Below, piece after piece: positions 52,513 to 61,025 of a stretch of DNA of 64,000 nt. This DNA is from DAISKN01 sp963716925 (lineage in GTDB: Bacteria > Acidobacteriota > Vicinamibacteria > Marinacidobacterales > SMYC01). A model generated the notes under the pieces. It did not search any database. It had not been told where the DNA came from and was given only the letters and a program-made list of their open reading frames with translations. Within the stretch, counting starts at the first letter, position 1. Every line of letters begins with the position of its first letter. Position numbers and translations under genes: made by a program. The DNA is taken from assembly GCA_963716925.1 (NCBI GenBank), contig CAVQUX010000010.1:1178001-1242000 (forward strand), read 5' to 3'.

Positions 52513-54087
52513 GTGGTCGACTCCGTCTTCTACAACGGGATCCTGTTGACGCAGGATCCTCACCATCCGCGGGCTGAGGCCCTTGCGGTGAAGAACGGAC
52601 GCATCCAGGCCGTCGGCAGCCGCCGCGACGTCGAGCACCTGGCCGGCCCGGAAACGGAGCGGATCGATCTCGAGGGACGGCCGCTCGTTCCCGGGTTCAA
52701 CGACTCCCACGTGCACGTGTGGAAAGTGGGTCAGCTCCTGACCGGCATTCTCGACCTTCGAGCCACGAAGAGCCTCGCGGAGCTGAAGGCAGTGGTCAGG
52801 CACCGAGATCGAGAGCTCCCCGAGGGCGTCTGGCTCCTCGGACGCGGCTACAACGAGCAGTTCCTCGTCGAGGGGCGCCAGCCGACGAGATGGGATCTGG
52901 ACGCCGCGGCGCCCCACCGGCCCGTTGCCCTCACGAGAACCTGCGGCCATATGATCGTCGGAAACAGCAGGGCGCTGGCCCTCGCGGGGGTAGGGCGGGC
53001 GACGATCGATCCCGCGGGCGGGCAAGTCGAGCGAGACGCCTCGGGAGAGCCGACGGGTCTGGTGAAAGAGAACGCCATGGGCTTCCTGAAGGCCGTCATT
53101 CCCGAGCCGACCGTCTCCGAGTACGGGGAGATGGTCGTCGCCGCCGGCAACGAGCAGCTCTCGAAAGGAATCACGAGCGCGAGCGAAGCGGGGGCGACCC
53201 CCGCGCTCCTCGAGGCGTATCGCGTCCTCGACCGTGAGGGAAAGCTTCCCCACCGGTTTCACGTCATGGCGATGCGACTCTCGGAAGAGAGCTCCCGTCC
53301 CCTCCCCGTTCCCGGGAGGTACGTCTCCGACGCTCTTCGCCTCGACTCCGTGAAGCTCTTCGCCGACGGAGGGCTTTCCGGGGCGACCGCGGCCTTGCAT
53401 GGGACCTACCGACACCAGGCCGTTCGAGGCCTCTCCCGGCTGAACGTGGAAGAGATCTATTCGCTCGGGCTCGAAGCTCAGCGGGCGGGCTTTCGGGTTT
53501 GCACCCACGCCATCGGGGACGCCGCGATCGACGACGTCCTCACGGCCTACGAACGTCTTCACGAGCGAGGAGGGCGCGGTCATCGGCTGGAGCATTTCGG
53601 CCTTCCCGATCGCGTCCAGATCGAGCGCGCCCGCCGCATCGGCGCCATGGCGGCTCCGCAGACGGTGTTCCTGCACGCTCTGGGAACGAACTTTCGCCGC
53701 TACCTGAACGACGACTACCTGGCGCGAACCTATCCCATCCGATCGATGCTGAAGGGGGGCGTCACCGTAGCCCTCGGCTCGGACGCTCCGGTCGTTCCCG
53801 ACGACCGCCCGCTCCTGGGAGTGCAGGCGGCGGTAACCCGGAAGGACCGGGAAGGGGTGGCCATCGCTCCCGACGAAGCGATCCCGGTCGAGAGCGCTCT
53901 CTACGCATACACCATGGGTGGCGCCCTCGCGAGCGGCGACGAGGCCAATCGCGGAAGCTTGAGTCCGGGAAAGTGGGCGGACTTCGCGGTTCTCGATCGG
54001 AATCCGTGCGAGGTCGAGGCCGAGGAGATCTCGACCGTCCGCGTGGTTCGCACGTTCCTATCCGGAGCCGTGGTTTTCGAGGCGTGA
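52513..54087 (+). CDS. Amidohydrolase family 3 (YtcJ-like) metal hydrolase
   Basis: 524 residues from GTG 52513, chosen as the first start after the repeat that gives the beta-sandwich beginning VDSVFYNGILLTQDP. Metal site residues: H66-x-H68 in FNDSHVHVWK, His in CTHAIGDAAIDD, the RLEHF histidine, and the final Asp in ALGSDAPVVPDDR. The YRHQAVRG region carries the residue that often becomes the modified lysine in relatives, not clear here. Probably cytosolic, no signal peptide. The substrate in this family is variable and cannot be assigned. Confidence 0.85.
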   Translation: MVDSVFYNGILLTQDPHHPRAEALAVKNGRIQAVGSRRDVEHLAGPETERIDLEGRPLVPGFNDSHVHVWKVGQLLTGILDLRATKSLAELKAVVRHRDRELPEGVWLLGRGYNEQFLVEGRQPTRWDLDAAAPHRPVALTRTCGHMIVGNSRALALAGVGRATIDPAGGQVERDASGEPTGLVKENAMGFLKAVIPEPTVSEYGEMVVAAGNEQLSKGITSASEAGATPALLEAYRVLDREGKLPHRFHVMAMRLSEESSRPLPVPGRYVSDALRLDSVKLFADGGLSGATAALHGTYRHQAVRGLSRLNVEEIYSLGLEAQRAGFRVCTHAIGDAAIDDVLTAYERLHERGGRGHRLEHFGLPDRVQIERARRIGAMAAPQTVFLHALGTNFRRYLNDDYLARTYPIRSMLKGGVTVALGSDAPVVPDDRPLLGVQAAVTRKDREGVAIAPDEAIPVESALYAYTMGGALASGDEANRGSLSPGKWADFAVLDRNPCEVEAEEISTVRVVRTFLSGAVVFEA

Positions 54088-54196
54088 GCGCCGCCGGAGA
54101 AGCCAGGCCGCGCCACGAAACGTGGCCCCCAACCACGAACCGGCCCCTCCGGCGACCAGACGATTGTCTCACGAAGAAGCTGCTAAGCTGTGAGAT

Positions 54197-55480
54197 ATGA
54201 CCGCATGGCCGCGCGCTCTCCCCGTCCAGATCGTGATCCGGTCTCCGGAGATCACGCTGAAGGGCCGAAATCAGGGGGAGTTCTGGGTTCGGCTCCGCGC
54301 GAACCTGCGCCGGCAGCTCGACCATAGGATGATCTCCTGGCCGGTGACCAGCGCGCGGGCGAAGCTCTGCGTCGAAGCGGGCGTTTCCCCGGCCCCGGAC
54401 GAGCTCGCTCGCGCGCTCGCCGCCGTCGCCGAGGTCGCCGGCGTCGATTCCTACTCCGTGGCGCGAAAAGCCGGTCGAGAGGAGGTCTTTTCCGCCGGCG
54501 CTCTCGACCGGGACCGGCTCGAAGAAGCGGTCGTGGAAATGGCCCGGGAGCGCTGCGAGCCCGAGAAGAGCTTCGCCTTGCGGGTTCATCGCGTCGACAA
54601 GCGGTTTCCGCTGAGGTCGGCGGAGATGGAAACCTGGCTCGGCGACGCCATCCGGCGGCAGACTTCCTGGTCCCGGGTGGACCTCGACTCTCCTGACAAG
54701 ACCTTCTACGTCGACATCTACGGCGATGCCCTGTTCTTCTACGACGAGCGCTACAAAGGCCCGGGCGGCCTGCCGGTGGGCACGAGCGGACACTTGCTGA
54801 GTCTGCTCTCTGGAGGCATCGACTCGCCGGTGGCATCGTTCCTGCTCTCGAGACGGGGGGCCTCGGTCGACTGGTTCCACATGAGCGCCACCCACGTGGG
54901 CGAGGGGGATTTCGAAACCTCGGTCGTGGGGCGCATCGCCCGCACGTTGAGTCGCTTCAGTCTTCAATCCCGCCTGTTCGTCGTGCCCTACACCCATTTC
55001 GATCTCGCGCTCGCCGGGGGCGAAACGGGGTACGAGCCCGTTCTCTTTCGCCGCTTCCTGTTCCGGATAGGCGAGGCGCTGGCCGGAAGGATCGGAGCCT
55101 CCGCCCTGGTGACCGGAGACAGTCTCGCGCAGGTGGCATCACAGACGCTCGACAATCTCGTCACCAGCACGAAGGCGGTCGAGATTCTCGTTCTGCGGCC
55201 CCTGGTGGGAATGGACAAGCAGCAGATCATGCATCTCGCCCGCGGGATTGGCACCTACGACATTTCGATCGAGCCCTACAAGGACTGCTGCGCCCTCTAC
55301 GCGCGCCGCGTGAGGACTCGAGCTCGCGAGGAGGCCGTCTCGGTGCTCGAACGCCGCCTTGTTCCCGACTATCCGGGCCTCATCGAGCGCAGCCTCCGGG
55401 ACATGCTCTGGGGACGCTATGAGAGCGGCAAGCTGCTGTCCGTCGGCTCAGGCATCGAAGAGCCGGCGGTCGTCGGTTGA
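54197..55480 (+). CDS. thiI: tRNA 4-thiouridine synthase ThiI (no rhodanese domain)
   Basis: 427 residues. An N-terminal ferredoxin-like plus THUMP part (residues ~1-190; IVIRSPEITLKGRNQGEFWV) binds tRNA. The PP-loop SGGIDS (205-210) adenylates U8, and the C-terminal adenylation domain includes ALVTGDSLAQVASQTLDNL, RPLVGMDKQQIM and Cys364-Cys365 in YKDCCALY, one of which likely matches the catalytic Cys344 of E. coli. The C-terminal rhodanese domain of the E. coli protein is absent, as in most bacteria, so another sulfur donor is needed. Confidence 0.9.
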   Translation: MTAWPRALPVQIVIRSPEITLKGRNQGEFWVRLRANLRRQLDHRMISWPVTSARAKLCVEAGVSPAPDELARALAAVAEVAGVDSYSVARKAGREEVFSAGALDRDRLEEAVVEMARERCEPEKSFALRVHRVDKRFPLRSAEMETWLGDAIRRQTSWSRVDLDSPDKTFYVDIYGDALFFYDERYKGPGGLPVGTSGHLLSLLSGGIDSPVASFLLSRRGASVDWFHMSATHVGEGDFETSVVGRIARTLSRFSLQSRLFVVPYTHFDLALAGGETGYEPVLFRRFLFRIGEALAGRIGASALVTGDSLAQVASQTLDNLVTSTKAVEILVLRPLVGMDKQQIMHLARGIGTYDISIEPYKDCCALYARRVRTRAREEAVSVLERRLVPDYPGLIERSLRDMLWGRYESGKLLSVGSGIEEPAVVG

Positions 55481-55787
55481 AAGGAACGGGCCGGGGAGAG
55501 AAGCGGTAGGCCCCGCACTCGAGCCCTACCGCTTTCCCTGAGTCGCTCCCCGGCGATCTCCGTGCAGCCCATCCACGGCAGACCCGCCCTAGCGGCGCGA
55601 GGTGGTTCGGAACCGTCCCGCGTCGCTCCCCGACCGTTGCCGTAGCCGGAAGACTCGGCATGCGCCCAACAGCACCCCTGCCTTCGTTTCCCACGGCCGC
55701 GGCAATGCACATAACACCAGACCTCGAGCCCCGCGCCCATAGGGTAAGTTCTGTAGACCAGCGTAGGACCTGTGTTCGAGAGAGCGC
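55481..55787. other. Intergenic stretch without a recognised gene
   Basis: 307 bases between the convergent ends of thiI and the glycosyltransferase gene. No credible coding frame, tRNA or T-run terminator was found. Codon-like periodicity is absent. Confidence 0.5.
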
Positions 55788-57347
55788 TCAGTCGGCGCGC
55801 TCGTAGATCGCGACCGGCGGACTGATTTTGCTCATGTTGGCCAGAATGCCCTCGAAGTCGAGGAGCGACCAGGACGGATTGGTCTCGCGCGGCCCCAGGG
55901 AAAAGACGAGGGCGTAGCGCGTCCGGCCGGCGGTCAACCGGGCGAAGAGATCGTGCTCGCGCGTTCCGGGCTGGAATCGCAACCCGTATTCGGGATTCAC
56001 GACCAGGAAGTGGGGGCTTTCGCGCTCGAGGACGGTCTCCGTCGGCCGCAGGCGCTTCGAGGAAAACTCATGGAGCCGGGGCAGGTAGTACTCCGGACCC
56101 ATGTAGCCCACGACCTGAGTCGAGGAGACGTTCTCCCGCAGCCAGCGCTCGGCATGGTATCGGGTGTCCTCGAGGAGCAAAGCGTCGACGGATAGGGCCC
56201 TTCCGAGCGAATAGAGAAGCGCAGCTCCGACCAGCGCCCGGGTCCAGACGCCGCGGTTCCAGAGCCGCGAGCAAGCGACTCCGGCGAAGATCGCAAGCAA
56301 CGCCGCGAGGGGCAGCGAATAGCGCAGCCATGTGCTCAGTACGGGGGCGATGAAGAACAGGTAATAAGAGGAGGCGAACAGGAGGGTCCATAGGGCAGTC
56401 CGGCGGGATTGACCCGCTCGAAGGGCCAGCACCAGACCACAGGCGCCTGCCGCCGCGAGAGGCCATCCCAGAGCGAAACCCAGGTGTCGAAAAGTCTGTC
56501 CGACCATAGCGAGCTGTTGGGCCGGAGTGGCCTCGAAGAGGCTGTACTGTCGGCGGGCCCAGAGAATCTCTTCGAAATGGTCGAGAAAGCCCCGATAGTT
56601 GAAAACCACGTTGTGGAGCGCCAGAAACGACAGGATGCCCGCGAGGAGCGAGAGACCTACGCGCCGATCGACCAGCACCCGAAGGAACGAGCCCTCCTGG
56701 CGCGCTCGCAGGAGCGCGAAGGCCGCCAAGGGGAGGATATAGAATGCGAACGCCTGGTCCTTGGTGCCCATGGCGAGGACGGCCGAGAGCGTGAAGCCGA
56801 GATAATCGCGAAGCTCCCCTCGCGCGTCGAGCCGCAGGAAGAAGAGGTACGAGAGCAGGAACCAGAAGAGGAGCGGGACTTCGAGGTTCGCGGTTTTGGC
56901 GTAATACACGAAAGGCGCCGACAGCGCCATGGTGATAGCGGCGAAGGCGCCCGAGAGCGGATCGAAGAGGTCGCGCCCCAGACGGTAGAGGAGGAGCACG
57001 ATGCCCGTCCCCATGGCGAGGGAGAGTACTCGGCCGAAGAGAAAGAACCAGGTGTGTCCTTCGACACTCATCGGATCGACGAGATCCAGGGCGAGGACGG
57101 GGAGATAGGTCGCGGCGAGGACATAGTAGTGAAACGGGGGGTACGCAGGCTGATGCCAATCGCCGGAGAAGCGGGTTTGGATACCCTCGAGGATGACGCC
57201 GGGGTTGAGCTCGTCGACCGCCCAGCCGTAGCGAGAGGGGAGGCCCCATCCGACTCCGACCAGGTTCAGCGCCAGGCTGAAAGCGACGATGCCGTAAAGC
57301 GTCCTTCGCGAGGAAGCGTCACTCACCGCGCGAGAGTGTAAAGGCAT
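55788..57347 (-). CDS. Membrane glycosyltransferase, ArnT/PMT family (GT39/GT83-like)
   Basis: 519 residues with about ten membrane helices. The first helix (LYGIVAFSLALNLVGVGWGL) is followed by a periplasmic loop with VDELNP, where the acidic residue fits the catalytic Asp/Glu of the PMT family, and by YPPFHYYVLAA. Such enzymes transfer sugars from polyprenyl phosphate to lipids or proteins. The C-terminal soluble domain (LREDNVSST-like region, VVGYMGPEYYLPRLHEF, then FLVVNPEYGLRF) faces the periplasm. The acceptor is unknown. Alone, no sugar operon nearby. Confidence 0.8.
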   Translation of the reverse strand: MPLHSRAVSDASSRRTLYGIVAFSLALNLVGVGWGLPSRYGWAVDELNPGVILEGIQTRFSGDWHQPAYPPFHYYVLAATYLPVLALDLVDPMSVEGHTWFFLFGRVLSLAMGTGIVLLLYRLGRDLFDPLSGAFAAITMALSAPFVYYAKTANLEVPLLFWFLLSYLFFLRLDARGELRDYLGFTLSAVLAMGTKDQAFAFYILPLAAFALLRARQEGSFLRVLVDRRVGLSLLAGILSFLALHNVVFNYRGFLDHFEEILWARRQYSLFEATPAQQLAMVGQTFRHLGFALGWPLAAAGACGLVLALRAGQSRRTALWTLLFASSYYLFFIAPVLSTWLRYSLPLAALLAIFAGVACSRLWNRGVWTRALVGAALLYSLGRALSVDALLLEDTRYHAERWLRENVSSTQVVGYMGPEYYLPRLHEFSSKRLRPTETVLERESPHFLVVNPEYGLRFQPGTREHDLFARLTAGRTRYALVFSLGPRETNPSWSLLDFEGILANMSKISPPVAIYERAD

Positions 57348-57385
57348 CGTCGAGAAGCGGCAAGATCGGAAAAGGGAGATGCTCG

Positions 57386-57600
57386 ATGCCGACTCGGATT
57401 GACCGCGACCGCACCCGGGCCGCGCCCGTAGAAATCCCGGAAGACGTAGAGCTTCGCCGGGTGCAAGGAGCCATGATCGCGTTCAAGCGTCTCTCTCCCA
57501 TGCATCGGCGGGAGCTCTCCGCTACATCGACGAGGCGAAGACGGCGACGGGGAGGCGCGGGAAGCCTACGACGTCGGATGCCAGAAACATCTCCGTTGAA
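57386..57600 (+). pseudogene. Frameshifted remnant of a YdeI/OmpD-associated protein
   Basis: The first frame gives EIPEDVELRRVQGAMIAFKR and LSPMHRREL, which matches the YdeI/OmpD-associated pattern (VPxDL...FxxLSPSHRREY). The expected continuation appears in another frame as LRYIDEAKTATGRR. The frame change lies near 57512-57520. The usual N-terminal DUF1801-like part is missing. Too short and broken to be functional; similarity judged by eye only. Confidence 0.5.
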
Positions 57601-57620
57601 GATGCTGCCAGCAGTTGGCT

Positions 57621-58532
57621 TTAGACCCCGAGCTCCAGCTCATCCAGCGTCGTGGCGGTGAGGATACGGTCGAGGACGGAATCCAACTCGGCTGCGGACA
57701 TCGTTTCGGCTTTCGCCGCTATCTCCCGGGGAAGGTCGCCGAACTTGGCAGCCAGCAGACGCAACAGCGTCTCGCGCTTGCCGTCGAGGACGCCGGCCTC
57801 TCGACCCTCCTCCCGACCTTTCTCCATGAGCTTGTCGGCCCAGGTGAGCTCCACTTCTTGCACGGCTCGATACTCCTTTCTCGAGACGAGACGCCGATAC
57901 CTTTCGGCCTCCTCTCCCGAAAGCACGAAGTACGTCTTGATCACGTTGACGAGGAGGTACTTCAGCGCCTCGTCGAGCTCGCTTCCCACGACCCGCTCGA
58001 GCATCGACAGCTGGAGCCGGGCGCGGTCTCGAGTCTTCTCCGGGCCCATCAGAGCCGAGAGGGCTGCTCCGAGCGGACTCGCTCCAACATACTCTTCCGC
58101 GGGAAGCCGTGCCAGCGCCACGCTGTGGTAGCGGAAAAGCAAGAGCTCCTGGCCGAAGAGGTCCTCCCGGTACTCAGCCACCTTCGAGCGCGGTCCGCCG
58201 CGGAGGTAGAGGACGATTGGAAAGACCGGAAGGCGGTAATGCAGCCGCAAGAGGGCGTAGTACTCGAACATCCGGCGGGGGAAGTCGCTCTTCGGCTCCA
58301 ACTGGACTTCTACGTGAACGACTACCAGCTCCGACTCCCCGTCACGCGTCTCGAGCCGGGCGACGACGTCGGCCTCACGCACCTCGCCCGCGGGGACGTT
58401 GGCGAAGACTTCCTTACCCAGAAAGCGCAACGTCTCGAAATCGAGCCGAGCCGCGGCTTCGGGGAAGAAGAGCTCGAGAAAGTCCCGCAGCAGTCCCTCC
58501 AGGATCGTTTTGAAGAGCTGGTCGTGTCCCAT
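57621..58532 (-). CDS. Rpn-family PD-(D/E)XK nuclease / YhgA-like protein
   Basis: 303 residues. The N-terminal PD-(D/E)XK domain shows Asp55 in READVVARL and Glu75-Val-Gln77 in VVHVEVQLEP, the E-x-Q form of the family, then FPRRMFEYYALLRLHYRLPV. A helical middle (ERVVGSELDEALKYLLVNVI) and a C-terminal DUF4351-like region (LLRLLAAKFGDLPREIAAKA, then LDSVLDRILTATTLDEL) follow. Rpn proteins are DNA endonucleases that promote RecA-independent recombination and are often labelled putative transposases. GAGGA precedes the ATG. Isolated gene next to a degraded one, consistent with a mobile history. Confidence 0.8.
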   Translation of the reverse strand: MGHDQLFKTILEGLLRDFLELFFPEAAARLDFETLRFLGKEVFANVPAGEVREADVVARLETRDGESELVVVHVEVQLEPKSDFPRRMFEYYALLRLHYRLPVFPIVLYLRGGPRSKVAEYREDLFGQELLLFRYHSVALARLPAEEYVGASPLGAALSALMGPEKTRDRARLQLSMLERVVGSELDEALKYLLVNVIKTYFVLSGEEAERYRRLVSRKEYRAVQEVELTWADKLMEKGREEGREAGVLDGKRETLLRLLAAKFGDLPREIAAKAETMSAAELDSVLDRILTATTLDELELGV

Positions 58533-58599
58533 CCGGCATTCCTCGAAGGAGGTAGACGAAATCGGATGGGAGAAGCCTCCCGGTTTTGATGGGGAGCGA

Positions 58600-60945
58600 T
58601 CAGGAGCTCTGGAGTCTCTGGGCGGTCCGCAGCTCGCGTTCGGCGTCGCCGAAGCGGCCCTTCCGGTTGTAGATGTCGGCGAGGATGAAGTGGCCGAGAG
58701 GCGCCATCGACGGCTCCGGTCCGAGCTCGATTCCCTTGAGCGCCAGCTCCTGCGCTTTCTCGAGATCGCCCGAATCCAGGTAGAACTTGGCGAGGTAGAG
58801 GTGGCCGATGGCGAACTTGTCGTTGGTCTCGATGGCCTTTTCGAAGTGCTCCCGGGTCTTCGGGGCGTTTCCCGCCTTCGCGTAGAGCTTCGCCACGTTG
58901 AAATGGCTCCGGAAGTCCTTGGGGGAGACCTCGAGCTCCTTCTCGTAGGCGGTGATGGCGCCGGGGGCGTCGTCCTCCTCCTCGTGGATCAGGGCGAGGT
59001 TGAAGTGCGCCGTCGGGAGCTCGGCGTTCATCTGGAGGGCGGTCGCGATCTCTTTCTTCGCTTCCTCCAGCTGCTTCAACCCGATGTAGCACTCCGCCAT
59101 CAGGTTGTGCAGCGGGGCGCGCTCGCTTCCGATGTCGACGGCCTTCTTCAAGAGAGAAAGCGCTCCCTCGAAATCGTTTCGGTCGACTTGGATCTTCGCG
59201 AGACTGTAATAAGCGCGGTTGTCGCGGGGGTCCAGCTCCAGGATGCGTTTGAATCCGGCCTCGGCGTCCTTCGGCCTTCCCATCTCCTGGTAGGTCGAAG
59301 CGAGCCCGAAGAGAGCCGATTTGTACTCCGGATCGCGCGCCAGCGCTTCCTGATAGGCGGCAACGGCTTTCTCCAGGTCCTTCTTCTTGGTGTAGAGGTT
59401 TCCGAGAATGTAGTGAGCTTCGAGGATGTCCGGGTCTTCGGCGAGGACCCTGTCGATCTTCGCCATCGCCTCGTCGATCCTGTCCTCGCTCGAGTCAGCT
59501 CCTGCGTCCTTGATGAGGTTGAAGAGAGGGATCTTGTCCTTGGGGTCCGCGAGCGGCTTGGTGGGGTCGATCTTGATCTTCGACGGGCCGCCGAGGTAGC
59601 CGAGGGCCGCGAGCTGAGCTGCCGTATCGGCGTCCGGTGTCTCGGGAGCTTTTTCATCGATCCCCTCGACTCCGTATCGGGTGACGAGCGCGTCGAGCGC
59701 GGTCTTGAGCTCCTTCACCGTGGCCGCGCGCTGCGGCGCCAGGTTCTTGGTCTGGTTGGGATCGGCTCGAATGTCGAAGAGCTCCGGACGAGGGGCGTCG
59801 ATGAACTGAAAGACGCCGTTTCGGACCGACTTGAGCTCCGACCATCCATAGTGGTGCCGCGGGTAGAACGACTCGCTGTACGCGAGGAGGCCGAGGTCCT
59901 CCGTCTCTCCCTCGAGCAGCGGGACCAGGCTCGTTCCCTGGATCGTGGCCGGCGGCTCGATCGCCACCAGATCGAGGATCGTGGGCATGAGGTCGACGTT
60001 TCGCACCTGGGCCGAGATTCGCTGGCCTGCGCGGATCTGGCGGTAGGGCGCTTTCAGCAGGAAGGGCACGTGCATCGTGGCGTCGTAGATGAAGAACCCG
60101 TGGGTATTCTCTTCGTGCTGCCCGAGGCTCTCACCGTGGTCGCCGATGAAGACCACGAGCGTATCGTCCTCGAGGTCCGCCTTCTGGAGCCAGTCGAAGA
60201 GCTCCCCCATGAGGCTGTCGAGGTAGGCGATCTCGCCGTCGTAGCGTGCCCCGGGATACCCGCGATAGCGGGAGAGGAACGGCTCGGGCGGCTCGTAGGG
60301 GGTGTGGACGTCGTAGAAATGGAGCCAGGCGAAGAAGCGATCGTCCTTGACCTCGCCCATCCACTTCTCCGCCTCCTTCAGAACCTCGTTCCCCCGCCTT
60401 TGCACCGTGTCGAGACCAACGTTCTCGAACTTGTTCAGATCGAAATCGTCGTAGTAGCGGTCGAAGCCCTGGTTCAACCCCCAACGGGAATCGAGAACGA
60501 AAGCCCCGACGAAGCCCCCCGTCTTGTAGCCGTTCTCCTTGAGGGTTTCCGCAAGCGTCACCTGATCCTGGCCGAGGTAGTAGCCGCCGTTGTCCCGGAC
60601 GCCGTGGTGCATGGGAAAGGTGCCGGTGAACATCGAGGAGTGCGCCGGCATGGTAAGCGGTACCACCGAGGAAGCTTGCTCGAAGACGACACCGGAGGCG
60701 GCCATTCGCTCCAGGTTCGGCGTTTCGACCTTGTCGTATCCGTAGATGGGAAGGTGGTCTGCGCGGAGAGTGTCCGCGGTTACGAGGACGACGTTGAGCG
60801 GCCGATGCGCCTCGGGCACGAGCCGCGGGAGGAACCGCACGGCGATCACGACCACCGCCGCGAGTCCGGCGACGGCGAGAATCGGCTTCCAGGGAATGCG
60901 ACGGGGCTCGCGCGGCGCTTGCTTCTTGCGCTCCTTCCGACCCAT
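58600..60945 (-). CDS. Membrane-anchored sulfatase-like hydrolase with TPR repeats
   Basis: 781 residues. A basic start and one membrane helix (PILAVAGLAAVVVIAVRFLP) anchor the alkaline-phosphatase-fold domain in the periplasm (residues ~48-400). Metal motifs include VLVTADTLRADHLP, FIGDHGESLGQHEE and the ending SLVPLLEG. The site normally C/S-x-P-x-R is T98-M-P-A-H102, so the formylglycine Cys and the Arg are absent. About eight TPRs follow (residues ~480-780), for example LEAHYILGNLYTKKKDLEKA. This architecture is frequent in Acidobacteriota; hydrolysis of sulfate esters is doubtful, and phosphotransfer by Thr is possible (inference). Confidence 0.85.
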   Translation of the reverse strand: MGRKERKKQAPREPRRIPWKPILAVAGLAAVVVIAVRFLPRLVPEAHRPLNVVLVTADTLRADHLPIYGYDKVETPNLERMAASGVVFEQASSVVPLTMPAHSSMFTGTFPMHHGVRDNGGYYLGQDQVTLAETLKENGYKTGGFVGAFVLDSRWGLNQGFDRYYDDFDLNKFENVGLDTVQRRGNEVLKEAEKWMGEVKDDRFFAWLHFYDVHTPYEPPEPFLSRYRGYPGARYDGEIAYLDSLMGELFDWLQKADLEDDTLVVFIGDHGESLGQHEENTHGFFIYDATMHVPFLLKAPYRQIRAGQRISAQVRNVDLMPTILDLVAIEPPATIQGTSLVPLLEGETEDLGLLAYSESFYPRHHYGWSELKSVRNGVFQFIDAPRPELFDIRADPNQTKNLAPQRAATVKELKTALDALVTRYGVEGIDEKAPETPDADTAAQLAALGYLGGPSKIKIDPTKPLADPKDKIPLFNLIKDAGADSSEDRIDEAMAKIDRVLAEDPDILEAHYILGNLYTKKKDLEKAVAAYQEALARDPEYKSALFGLASTYQEMGRPKDAEAGFKRILELDPRDNRAYYSLAKIQVDRNDFEGALSLLKKAVDIGSERAPLHNLMAECYIGLKQLEEAKKEIATALQMNAELPTAHFNLALIHEEEDDAPGAITAYEKELEVSPKDFRSHFNVAKLYAKAGNAPKTREHFEKAIETNDKFAIGHLYLAKFYLDSGDLEKAQELALKGIELGPEPSMAPLGHFILADIYNRKGRFGDAERELRTAQRLQSS

Positions 60946-60972
60946 GGCTCTGATTCTAGCGTGGCGCCAAAC

Positions 60973-61003
60973 AAAAAAGGGGTGGGGCCCGAAGGCCCCA
61001 CCC
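60973..61003 (-). terminator. Rho-independent terminator of the TonB receptor gene
   Basis: On the minus strand: GGGTGGGGCC (61003-60994), loop TTCG, GGCCCCACCC (60989-60980), then C and TTTTTT (60978-60973). A perfect 10-base-pair stem with the stable UUCG tetraloop and a T-run, 22 bases after the receptor stop at 61026. Confidence 0.95.
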
Positions 61004-61025
61004 GGTTCGCGAAACCGTTCTGACG

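Noticed and set aside
55600..55787. A possible tRNA or small RNA near the end of the thiI-glycosyltransferase spacer
   Set aside because: A GTTCGAG-like string is present but no acceptor or anticodon stems can be formed.
58399..61023. A long + strand open frame opposite the sulfatase-TPR gene
   Set aside because: It overlaps a clear gene completely and reads as a Leu/Val/Arg/Glu-rich antisense translation with no recognisable motif.
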